Of a stretch of DNA of 8,066 bases, positions 1 through 6,805 are shown piece after piece (positions within the stretch are counted from its first letter, which is position 1; every line of letters starts with the position of its first letter). Below the pieces are notes generated by a model. It was given only the letters and a program-made list of their open reading frames with translations, was not told the DNA's origin and did no database searches. This stretch comes from Candidatus Zixiibacteriota bacterium (GTDB lineage Bacteria; Zixibacteria; MSB-5A5; GN15; FEB-12), in the NCBI GenBank assembly GCA_023700785.1, contig JAMPYH010000111.1:1-8066 (forward strand), given 5' to 3'. The position numbers and the translations under genes were made by a program.

Positions 1-465
1 CCGGCCAAGGTGATGGCGGTGGTGGGGAATCGTCTGCCGGTCGCCGCGGTGGTCAACCGAGGGGAAGCGGATGGTGTCCGGATCAACGAGCCGATCATCA
101 ACGAGGAGGGATTGCTGGGGCGGGTCAGTTCTCTTTCCGGATCCCATTGCACTATACAATTGCTGACCGATCCGACCAACCGCGTGGCGGTTCGTGTCGC
201 GGAGAGTCGCGAAATGGGGATCGCCAAATATGTTCCTTCGCAAGGTTTGATCGTTGATAACATCCCTGCGCAGGGGGATGTCAAGCAGGGGGATCTGATC
301 CTGTCTTCGGGCCTGGGAGGGGTCTATCCACCCGGCCTGGTGGTCGGGACGGTCATCGCGGTAGAGCGGCCAAAGCAGGAGCCGTTCCTGATAGTCCGCC
401 TGGCTCCGGCCGCGGACTTCAATTCGCTGGATGAGCTGTTTGTGTTGAGGGCGAAGGGGAGATGA
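1..465 (+). CDS. mreC: MreC, rod shape-determining protein (3' part)
   Basis: This is the C-terminal 154 codons of MreC, the inner-membrane-anchored periplasmic scaffold of the elongasome, which contacts PBP2 and MreD. The reading frame is open from the first base, and the GTG/ATG codons at 10-15 lie inside the conserved beta domain, so the true start is upstream of the window. The visible part matches the family's paired beta-barrel region: a stretch reading NRGEADGVRINEP, then EGLLGRV, then the hallmark GDLILSSGLGGVYPPGL and a closing PAADFNSLDELFVL. The N-terminal transmembrane helix and coiled coil are not in the window. The stop codon overlaps the mreD start (ATGA, 462-465), which implies translational coupling. 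Identification as MreC is from the family signature in the C-terminal region, and I am very sure of it. Confidence 0.95.
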   Translation, partial: PAKVMAVVGNRLPVAAVVNRGEADGVRINEPIINEEGLLGRVSSLSGSHCTIQLLTDPTNRVAVRVAESREMGIAKYVPSQGLIVDNIPAQGDVKQGDLILSSGLGGVYPPGLVVGTVIAVERPKQEPFLIVRLAPAADFNSLDELFVLRAKGR

Positions 466-944
466 AGTACTTCCAGGCATTCCTCCTGCTGGTGCTGGCG
501 GCGTTCCACGAGTCGATCCTTCGTGGAGCGACCGACATCCTGGGCGTCAGTATCGATCTGCCGGTGATGCTGGTCATAGTCGTGGCGTTGCATTATAGCG
601 AGATAGAGTCGCTCTGGTTTGGCTTCGCGACAGGGGTGGTAGCGGGAGCGGTGCTCCTTCCGAGTATGGGCTGGCAGGCGCTGATCATGGTGCTGCTGGC
701 GGGTGGGGCGTTCCATGCCCGGGAGCGGCTCAATCTTGATTCGCCGCTGGCAAGGCTGATGATCATTATCGGAGGAGTGCTCGTACATAGTATAGTGATG
801 ATCTTTATCGTCCAGCCGGCGGATATCGTGTATCAGATATGGCGCTTCGCCCTGCCCAATACGCTGTACAGCGCGGTGGCAGCGTCGGCTTACTATATCC
901 TGCGCCAGAGCGCGGGGTCCGGTCGGAAACTCCGTTCGACTTAG
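462..944 (+). CDS. mreD: MreD, rod shape-determining membrane protein
   Basis: A small integral membrane protein of 160 residues, which is the usual size for MreD. It is strongly hydrophobic, with about five to six predicted membrane spans (roughly residues 5-22, 32-46, 51-68, 72-84, 98-117 and 132-147). The stretch around residues 31-70 has the family character: a hydrophobic segment, then a Gly-rich span reading WFGFATGVVAGAV. The C-terminus is basic (GRKLRST) and probably cytoplasmic. MreD is poorly conserved, so the call rests mainly on size, topology and its fixed position between mreC and the PBP2 gene. The ATG at 462 overlaps the mreC stop. A purine-rich AAGGGGAG sits immediately before it, too close for a normal Shine-Dalgarno spacing, so coupling to mreC translation is the likely means of initiation. 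It helps localise and regulate the peptidoglycan elongation complex in the inner membrane. Confidence 0.9.
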   Translation: MKYFQAFLLLVLAAFHESILRGATDILGVSIDLPVMLVIVVALHYSEIESLWFGFATGVVAGAVLLPSMGWQALIMVLLAGGAFHARERLNLDSPLARLMIIIGGVLVHSIVMIFIVQPADIVYQIWRFALPNTLYSAVAASAYYILRQSAGSGRKLRST

Positions 945-956
945 CGTCGCGAGAAT

Positions 957-2843
957 ATGGAACACAGCACTATTCCAATGTCCACGAGAGAGAAGATCGC
1001 GTTGACGGCGATCTTCGGCGTCTTTTTGTTCTTCGCGGCGGGCCTGCTCAAACTACAGATCTTCGAACATAACACAATGTACGAGTTGGCCGAAAGCAAC
1101 CGGATCCGCATCGTGCCGATCGAGGCCAAGCGCGGCGTAGTGTATGACCGCGAAGGGCGCGTGATCATCGGCAACCGGCCCAGCTATACGCTGTCGGTCG
1201 TGCCGGCGGAGGAAGTGAAAGGGAGAACGGTTCCGCATATCGCGCAGGTGATCGGCATGGATACGTCGCAAGTGCGGCGGCGGATGCGGAGAAATCAGGC
1301 GGCGCCGTATCAGCCGTCGCCGATCTACCGAGATATCCCGTTTGAGATAGTAGCGGTGCTCGAAGAACAGGGGCAGGAGTTCCCGGGGGTCAGTTATACG
1401 CTCGACCGCGTAAGGGAGTATGATCTGCATCTAAGGCCGGAAGCGTTCACCGGACATGTCGGCGAGGTTTCCGAAAAGGAATTGGAGCGAAATCCGGACG
1501 CGGGTTTCCGGATGGGGAGCACGATCGGGAAGAAGGGGATCGAGAAGCAATATGATCGCATCCTGCGCGGGATCGAAGGCACGGACTTCATTGAGGTCAC
1601 CGCGAAGGGAGAGATATTAGGTCCGTACGCCGGCAAATCGCGGGTTCGGCCTGTCCCCGGTTCCGATATTATCCTGACGATCGACAACGATGTTCAGCTT
1701 GCGGCGATAGAGGCGCTGGATACGTTCGCGGTGATGCGGACGTACGGGCCCGACGGCAAGACGGTGGACACGTTTATCAATCGGCCGGGCGCGGTAGTGG
1801 CGCTTGATCCGCGGACCGGCGAAGTACTGGCGATGACCTCATCTCCGGGATTCGATCCCAATGTCTTTTCCGGCGTGATCACTGACTCGGTCTGGCAGTT
1901 GATCCAGGGGGACTCGGCGAAACCGCTGTTGAACCGGCCATTGAACGGGCTCTATCCGCCCGGCTCGACTTCAAAATTGATCACTCTCGGGGCAGGGCTT
2001 GAATTGGGAGTGATCACGGCTTCGACAACGATGCCGCGATCCTGTATCGGCGGCTATCAGTTCGGCAATAGATTCTTCAAGTGCTGGGAAAAAAACGGTC
2101 ATGGAGTGACCAATTCGGTGCACGCGGTAGAGGTGTCGTGCGATGTTTATTTCTACCAGCTCGGCCTGAGAGTTGGCGTTGATCAGTTGAGCAGGTATTA
2201 CGACCTGTGCGGCTTTGGCAAGCCGACCGGCATCGATCTGCCGAATGAGTTCAAGGGCCATAATCCAAACAGCAAGTATTACGACGAACGGTACGGCAAA
2301 AACGGCTGGACCAAGGCGCTGGTGCTCAATACGTCGATCGGCCAGGGTGAGATACTGGTAACGCCGCTCCAGTTGGCGCAGTTTTATTGCGGGCTGGCCA
2401 ATGGGGGGAAGATCTATCGGCCGCACATGGTGAAGAAAGTCATTAAGCCGGACGGTGAGGACGTTTACACTCAGCCCGAGTTGGCTTTCCAATTGCCGTT
2501 CACGCAGCAGACGCTGGCTACCCTGCGCGAAGGATTGCGGTTGGTGGTTGAAGGGGGACGGGGGACCGCGCGCCGATTAAAAAATGACCTGTACACGATC
2601 TGCGGCAAAACCGGAACGGCGCAGAATCCCCATGGGAACGATCACGCCTGGTTTGCCGGCTTCGCGCCGATCGAGAATCCGGAGATCGTTGTTTGCGCCG
2701 TGATAGAGAACGCGGGACACGGGTCGGAAGTCGGCGCTCCGGTGGTCGGCAAAGTGATCAATACATACATGAAGAAAAAACTGGGATTACTGGACGCGCC
2801 GGTCGCCCAGGTGACAGATTCTTCGGCGGTGGCGGCGCGATGA
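957..2843 (+). CDS. mrdA: Penicillin-binding protein 2, elongasome transpeptidase
   Basis: A 628-residue class B penicillin-binding protein, the DD-transpeptidase that cross-links new glycan made by RodA during cell elongation. It has an N-terminal membrane anchor at about residues 14-35, then the pedestal/dimerisation domain with the class B signature R59-G60 (KRGVVYDREGRVI) and a GSTIGKKGIE motif at 187-196. The transpeptidase domain runs from about 240 to 610. Its catalytic motifs are all present: S337-T-S-K340 (nucleophile S337, codon 1965-1967), S394-C-D396 and K551-T-G553. Cysteines 363, 376 and 395 with His382 line up with the zinc site reported in Acinetobacter PBP2. The ATG at 957 has no clear Shine-Dalgarno; an in-frame ATG at 978 is an alternative start that would keep the membrane anchor. 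mreD ends 12 bases upstream, and the stop overlaps the rodA start. The length is normal for the family. Confidence 0.96.
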   Translation: MEHSTIPMSTREKIALTAIFGVFLFFAAGLLKLQIFEHNTMYELAESNRIRIVPIEAKRGVVYDREGRVIIGNRPSYTLSVVPAEEVKGRTVPHIAQVIGMDTSQVRRRMRRNQAAPYQPSPIYRDIPFEIVAVLEEQGQEFPGVSYTLDRVREYDLHLRPEAFTGHVGEVSEKELERNPDAGFRMGSTIGKKGIEKQYDRILRGIEGTDFIEVTAKGEILGPYAGKSRVRPVPGSDIILTIDNDVQLAAIEALDTFAVMRTYGPDGKTVDTFINRPGAVVALDPRTGEVLAMTSSPGFDPNVFSGVITDSVWQLIQGDSAKPLLNRPLNGLYPPGSTSKLITLGAGLELGVITASTTMPRSCIGGYQFGNRFFKCWEKNGHGVTNSVHAVEVSCDVYFYQLGLRVGVDQLSRYYDLCGFGKPTGIDLPNEFKGHNPNSKYYDERYGKNGWTKALVLNTSIGQGEILVTPLQLAQFYCGLANGGKIYRPHMVKKVIKPDGEDVYTQPELAFQLPFTQQTLATLREGLRLVVEGGRGTARRLKNDLYTICGKTGTAQNPHGNDHAWFAGFAPIENPEIVVCAVIENAGHGSEVGAPVVGKVINTYMKKKLGLLDAPVAQVTDSSAVAAR

Positions 2844-4060
2844 TCAACCGGATCCGTTACGGCGAACTGGACTGGAAATTGATCGGCGCGTTCCTGGCGC
2901 TGTCGTTGATCGGCATTATGACGATCTACTCATCGCAACATAACTCCAGCGACGCATATCGGCAGACGTTCTTTCTGCGCCAGATGGTCTGGCTGCTCAT
3001 CGCGTTTGGCTCGTTCCTGGCGGTGTTGCATCTCCCGCAGAGATTCTTCGACGGCGGCGCTTACGTGATGTATGTCGTCGCGGTCATCCTGTTGGTGGCG
3101 GTGCTGATGGTGGGACATACCCGGTTGGGCGCGACCCGCTGGTTTGATTTTGGGCCGATAAGTTTCGCGCCGGCGGATCTGGGGAAACTGGCGATCCTGC
3201 TGACGCTGTCGCGGTTTTTCGCCTACACCCGATTACCGGTAACCTCCAAGCGGCGTCTTGCTCTCTCCGCGGTGCTGGTGATCGTGCCGATGATGCTGGT
3301 TCTCAAGCAACCTGATCTGGGGACATCGCTGATCTTCCCGGTGATCCTGATAGCGCTCTGGTTCTGGTCCGGTCTGTCGCCGTGGTATCTGTTGCTGATC
3401 CTGTCGCCGTTTGTCTCGATGATCGCCGCCTATTACTGGCTGTCATGGGCGATCTACCTGGTCGGGCTGATGATCTTTCTGGCGGTACTCCGGCCGGGGA
3501 TAGTGCTGGCGATCTTTATCATGCTGCTCAATCTCGGCTTTGGCATGGTGACCCCGTTTATCTGGGAGAAACTCGAAGGTTACCAGCAAAACCGCATCCT
3601 GACGTTTTTGAATCCCGGGCATGATCCGCGGGGCGCAGGATACCAGATAATACAGTCGAAGATCGCCATAGGCTCGGGAGGCGTGCTGGGGAAGGGGTAT
3701 TTGCAGGGGTCGCAGGCGCGACTGGACTTTTTGCCCGAGCGTCACACCGACTTTATTTTTTCGGTTCTGGGCGAGGAGTTTGGATTCGTCGGCGGGATGG
3801 TCGTGATCGGCCTGTTCACGTTCGCGTTCTTTCGATGTTTACGGATAGCGGTTCGATGTCGATCGCGGTTCGCGTCGTATGTCGTGATCGGCGCTACGGC
3901 TGTCATCTTCTTCCAGTTTGTCGTCAATATCGGGATGGTGATCGGTTTTATGCCGGTAACCGGTCTGCCGTTGCCGTTTGTCAGCTATGGCGGCACGGCG
4001 CTGCTGGTGTCGTGGGTGTTTGTCGGAATGATCGTCGCCTCGGAATACCACTGGTTCTAA
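2840..4060 (+). CDS. rodA: RodA, SEDS peptidoglycan glycosyltransferase
   Basis: A 406-residue polytopic SEDS protein that polymerises lipid II into glycan strands in partnership with PBP2. The frame is open further upstream, but the ATG at 2840, overlapping the mrdA stop (ATGA), gives the normal RodA N-terminus, so I chose it. Family motifs: KQPDLGTS (156-163), the loop NRILTFLNPGHDPRGAGYQ (251-269), SKIAIGSGG, and FLPERHTDF, where D304 (codon 3749-3751) matches the essential catalytic Asp of RodA (D262 in E. coli). The C-terminal PLPFVSYGGTALL is also typical. Two oddities stand out. The usual P-S-E motif that carries a key Glu reads P-A-D (111-113). The protein is also about 36 residues longer than E. 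coli RodA, the excess lying at about 195-238 as extra hydrophobic segments. No strong Shine-Dalgarno is visible, which fits translational coupling to mrdA. Confidence 0.96.
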   Translation: MINRIRYGELDWKLIGAFLALSLIGIMTIYSSQHNSSDAYRQTFFLRQMVWLLIAFGSFLAVLHLPQRFFDGGAYVMYVVAVILLVAVLMVGHTRLGATRWFDFGPISFAPADLGKLAILLTLSRFFAYTRLPVTSKRRLALSAVLVIVPMMLVLKQPDLGTSLIFPVILIALWFWSGLSPWYLLLILSPFVSMIAAYYWLSWAIYLVGLMIFLAVLRPGIVLAIFIMLLNLGFGMVTPFIWEKLEGYQQNRILTFLNPGHDPRGAGYQIIQSKIAIGSGGVLGKGYLQGSQARLDFLPERHTDFIFSVLGEEFGFVGGMVVIGLFTFAFFRCLRIAVRCRSRFASYVVIGATAVIFFQFVVNIGMVIGFMPVTGLPLPFVSYGGTALLVSWVFVGMIVASEYHWF

Positions 4061-4063
4061 CAG

Positions 4064-5629
4064 ATGTCCAGATCATTCTGCCTGATAGCTTTGGCTTGTC
4101 TCTCTCTTCCTCCCGCTATATTCGGCTTTGATGTTGATTCACTACTGAAGATCTCTGTTGGCGGAGACGCCGGGCTAAAGACGGTCACGTCGATGCGGTC
4201 GTACCGCGCTGTCGGAGAGGTGGAGTTTAACGGTCTGGCGGGTCGATTTGAAGAGATAGTAGCGCCGCCGAACAAACTGATCTTAAGGCTGCGCTTCCCA
4301 CAATTCAGCATGACACAAGCGTTCGACGGTATCGAAGCGTGGCAACAGGATGTGAATGGCCGGATCTCGACTTTGAGCGGCTTTGAGCGCGCGGAACTTT
4401 TGCGCTCGTTGTATTTCGAGGGATTCGCCCATGTCGTCCCGGACCGGATCCCGGGGTCGTATGAATACTGGGGAGACACGACGATCCAGGGAGAGTCGCT
4501 GAAGCTGGTACGCTTTTTCCCGCCTGACGCGGACACGATGATCGTCGGCTACGATGCCGCGACCGGCCTGCGCCGCGTTACCTTTTCGCGCATGGATGAT
4601 CTGCTGACGGTGATGACCAACGATCAATACCAAAATGTGGACGGGGTGCCTATCGCGATGCGGCAAACGGGCATTACCATCGGCGCGCCGATCGAGATAA
4701 CGATGCGGATCGACACGGCGGCGTTTAATCTCGATGTTGACACCGGTATCTTTACGCGGCCGGATATCGCGAACCAGGTCAGACCGTTTCCATCGGCGGG
4801 CGGATCTGTCGAGATGCCGTTTGACTATGTCAACGGCCATATTCTGGTGGTCGCGACACTGAATGGGAAAAAGCGCGTGCGGTTGATCCTGGATTCGGGG
4901 GCGTCGGCGACACTGTTGAACTCGGCAACAACTCAAGATCTGGGTCTGCCTGAAGTCGGCAGAATGCCGGCGCGGGGAGTGGCGGGATTCCAGGAGGTCG
5001 CGTTGGTACGAATCGATTCGGTCGCGCTGGGTGAATTATCGCTGTACTCGCAGATCGGCGGATTGACCGACCTCAGGATGATCGCGACTTCGCCGGATGA
5101 ACTTCCGATCGGAGGCGTGATAGGGTACAATTTTCTCTCACAGTATCCGATCCTGATCGACTATCAGCGTTCCATGCTGGTTGTGTATGACCCGGCGAAG
5201 TTTGAGCCGCCGACAGAAGGAATCAAAGTCCCATTCGATCTGACCATGCAGGTGCCGACGGTGAGAGCGACAATTGGCGGTGTGGAGGGGGAGTTTTTGG
5301 TCGATCTCGGCAACGCGCTTGGGCTGATAGTCCATGAACAGTTCGCGACTGAGCACAAGTTCGACGAGCTATTCAGCGCGACAGTTTCAGACGACCGGAT
5401 CATTGGCGGCGTGGGGGGGAAGATGAGAGGGAGGGCCTATGTCGCGCCAGAGTTTACGGTCGGCGATCTCACATTGACCGACATTCCGGTGTTGGTGGCG
5501 GAATCGTCACAAGGGATCACCGGTTCGCGGCAGATCGACGGCAATATCGGCTCGGAGGTATTCCGGACATATCATGTCGTGTTTGACTATCAACGGCACC
5601 AGCTATACCTGCTGCCGCTTGCCGACTAG
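4064..5629 (+). CDS. Exported protein with tandem retropepsin-like aspartyl protease domains
   Basis: A protein of 521 residues with an N-terminal signal peptide (hydrophobic stretch about 5-20, possible cleavage near residue 21), so probably periplasmic. C12 is not in a convincing lipobox. Residues about 22-235 are beta-rich and resemble LolA-type lipoprotein-binding folds in style (for example YRAVGEVEFNGLAG and GYDAATGLRRVTF); this is a guess. Two repeats follow. The first has the active-site motif D277-S-G-A with a later GGVIGYNFL (350-358) and a closing ILIDYQRSMLVVYDP. The second has D414-L-G-N in place of D-[ST]-G-A, then GNIGSEVF (493-500) and HVVFDYQRHQLYLL. This layout is that of bacterial 'aspartyl protease family' proteins. 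The substrate is unknown. It begins three bases after the rodA stop with no visible Shine-Dalgarno, suggesting coupled translation and membership of the mre operon. Confidence 0.85.
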   Translation: MSRSFCLIALACLSLPPAIFGFDVDSLLKISVGGDAGLKTVTSMRSYRAVGEVEFNGLAGRFEEIVAPPNKLILRLRFPQFSMTQAFDGIEAWQQDVNGRISTLSGFERAELLRSLYFEGFAHVVPDRIPGSYEYWGDTTIQGESLKLVRFFPPDADTMIVGYDAATGLRRVTFSRMDDLLTVMTNDQYQNVDGVPIAMRQTGITIGAPIEITMRIDTAAFNLDVDTGIFTRPDIANQVRPFPSAGGSVEMPFDYVNGHILVVATLNGKKRVRLILDSGASATLLNSATTQDLGLPEVGRMPARGVAGFQEVALVRIDSVALGELSLYSQIGGLTDLRMIATSPDELPIGGVIGYNFLSQYPILIDYQRSMLVVYDPAKFEPPTEGIKVPFDLTMQVPTVRATIGGVEGEFLVDLGNALGLIVHEQFATEHKFDELFSATVSDDRIIGGVGGKMRGRAYVAPEFTVGDLTLTDIPVLVAESSQGITGSRQIDGNIGSEVFRTYHVVFDYQRHQLYLLPLAD

Positions 5630-5704
5630 AAACATCATTCTCGCTCAAAAAAGCGACTTACTTAAGCTCTTCGATATTCACGCTAACTCGTTACCCATTA
5701 TAAC

Positions 5705-5733
5705 TTGACAGCCCAGCAGGCCGGTCGTATATC
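5705..5733 (+). promoter_or_regulatory. Predicted sigma70-type promoter for the pfk-gap unit
   Basis: A perfect -35 hexamer TTGACA (5705-5710) is followed after 17 bases by TATATC (5728-5733), which matches four of six positions of the -10 consensus. Transcription would start near 5740, giving a leader of about 20 bases before the ATG at 5762. It lies in the only large intergenic gap (5630-5761), which is clearly AT-richer than the flanking genes. Recognition by a housekeeping sigma factor is inferred from the E. coli consensus; phyla such as Bacteroidetes use a different consensus, so this depends on the host. Confidence 0.6.
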
Positions 5734-5747
5734 ACTGCTAAGCTAAC

Positions 5748-5756
5748 AAGGTAAGG
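5748..5756 (+). promoter_or_regulatory. Shine-Dalgarno sequence of the phosphofructokinase gene
   Basis: AAGGTAAGG contains two overlapping purine-rich candidates. The TAAGG part ends five bases before the ATG at 5762, and the AAGG copy ends ten bases before it. This supports the ATG at 5762 as the start, which is also where the conserved nucleotide-binding N-terminus (MNIGVLTGGGD) begins. Confidence 0.6.
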
Positions 5757-5761
5757 TCGTA

Positions 5762-6805
5762 ATGAATATAGGCGTTCTGACTGGCGGCGGCGATTGTCCG
5801 GGACTTAATGCCGTGGTTCGGGCCATCGTCCATAAAGGGGTGTTTCGCTACAACTACAATTTTTTCGGCATCAGGGATGGCTGGCGGGGGTTGATGGGGG
5901 AAGGCGCGATCTCGCCGCTGACAGTGAATGAAGTGTCCAACATCCACGCGTTGGGCGGGACGATCCTGAAGACCTCACGGACCAATCCGTATAAACAGCC
6001 GGATGGACCAGCGCAGGTCAAAAAGGTGATGACGAAAAGCAAACTCGACGCGCTGATCGTGATCGGGGGCGTTGACACGCTCGGCGTCGCGGCAAAAATG
6101 CACGCGGACGGCGTCAAGCTGGTGGCGGTCCCCAAAACGATCGACAACAATGTCTGGGGAACCGATCGAACTTTTGGCTTTGATACCGCGGTCAATGTCG
6201 CGGCGGAGGCGATTGACCGGATCCGCACTACCGCCGAGGCGCATAATCGAGTCTTCGTAGTAGAAGTCATGGGGCGCGACGCCGGCTGGATCGCGCTGGA
6301 ATCAGGGATCGCGGGCGGGGCGACCATGATCCTGTTGCCGGAGTTCCCGGTCGATTTAGAGCGGGTGGTTCAGTCGGTAGTGGGGCGGCATGAACGAGGG
6401 GGCGTTTTCACGGTTATAGTGGTGGCCGAGGGGACAAAATTAAAGCGCGAGGGAGGCGAGCCGCAACCGGTGGTACTTGACGCGCAACGGGATGAGTTCG
6501 GCAATGTCCGCCTCGGCGGAGTGGCCGATAAGATCGTCGAAGCGATCGCCAAACAAACAGGCTTTGATTGCCGGGCAGTGCGACTTGGGCATATCCAGCG
6601 CGGTGGTTCTCCCAGCGCGTACGATAGAGTGTTGGCCACACGCTACGGCATTGTGGCGGTAGAAATGATCCGGGCAGGAGAATTTGGCAGGATGGCGGCG
6701 TTGCGCGGCACGAAAATAGAGACCGTCCCGCTTGACGAGGTCGCCAAATCGACCAAGACAGTTGACCCAGATCTCTATGAAATCGCCGAGGTATTTTTTG
6801 GGTAA
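5762..6805 (+). CDS. pfkA: 6-phosphofructokinase, probably pyrophosphate-dependent type
   Basis: A 347-residue PfkA-family enzyme phosphorylating fructose 6-phosphate to fructose 1,6-bisphosphate in cytosolic glycolysis. Motifs in order (equivalent E. coli PfkA residues in brackets): GVLTGGGDCPGLN at 4-16; R73 (R72); GGVDT at 102-106; PKTIDNN at 124-130 with the catalytic base D128 (D127); R163 (R162); M170-G-R172 for the sugar phosphate; E223 (E222); R271, H277 and R280 (R243, H249, R252). The two phosphoryl-donor markers are D105 and K125. In ATP enzymes these are Gly, and Asp plus Lys is the known signature of PPi-dependent enzymes such as that of Amycolatopsis methanolica. An insertion of about 27 residues after E223 is usual for this subgroup. 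V104 and N130 replace residues that are normally acidic. The gene has its own promoter and is followed by the barrel and gap genes. ATP dependence cannot be excluded. Confidence 0.92.
   Translation: MNIGVLTGGGDCPGLNAVVRAIVHKGVFRYNYNFFGIRDGWRGLMGEGAISPLTVNEVSNIHALGGTILKTSRTNPYKQPDGPAQVKKVMTKSKLDALIVIGGVDTLGVAAKMHADGVKLVAVPKTIDNNVWGTDRTFGFDTAVNVAAEAIDRIRTTAEAHNRVFVVEVMGRDAGWIALESGIAGGATMILLPEFPVDLERVVQSVVGRHERGGVFTVIVVAEGTKLKREGGEPQPVVLDAQRDEFGNVRLGGVADKIVEAIAKQTGFDCRAVRLGHIQRGGSPSAYDRVLATRYGIVAVEMIRAGEFGRMAALRGTKIETVPLDEVAKSTKTVDPDLYEIAEVFFG

Noticed and set aside
10..15. GTG/ATG codons as a possible mreC start
   Set aside because: The frame is open from base 1 and these codons fall inside the conserved MreC beta domain, so the gene continues upstream of the window.
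324..965. Long minus-strand open frame of 213 codons opposite mreC and mreD
   Set aside because: It lies antisense to confident genes, its translation is rich in Arg, His and Gln with no domain or motif, and it is explained by codon bias of the + strand genes.
2693..2839. Possible 49-residue N-terminal extension of RodA in the open frame
   Set aside because: The extension is Arg/Gly-rich and lies fully inside the conserved end of the PBP2 gene. The ATG at 2840 gives the normal family N-terminus and a classic ATGA coupling.
4079..4102. Cys12 of the protease protein as a lipoprotein acylation site
   Set aside because: The residues before it (A-L-A-C) do not fit the lipobox, because the -3 position is Ala and the preceding hydrophobic stretch is very short. 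Ordinary signal peptidase cleavage near residue 21 fits better.
4283..4936. Minus-strand open frame of 217 codons inside the protease gene
   Set aside because: Its composition is dominated by Arg, His and Asp with no hydrophobic core or motif, typical of the reverse complement of a GC-rich gene.
5641..5656. Inverted repeat TCGCT-caaaaa-AGCGA after the protease gene, a candidate terminator
   Set aside because: The stem is only five base pairs and no T-run follows it, so it does not qualify as a rho-independent terminator. Transcription may read through or end by another mechanism.
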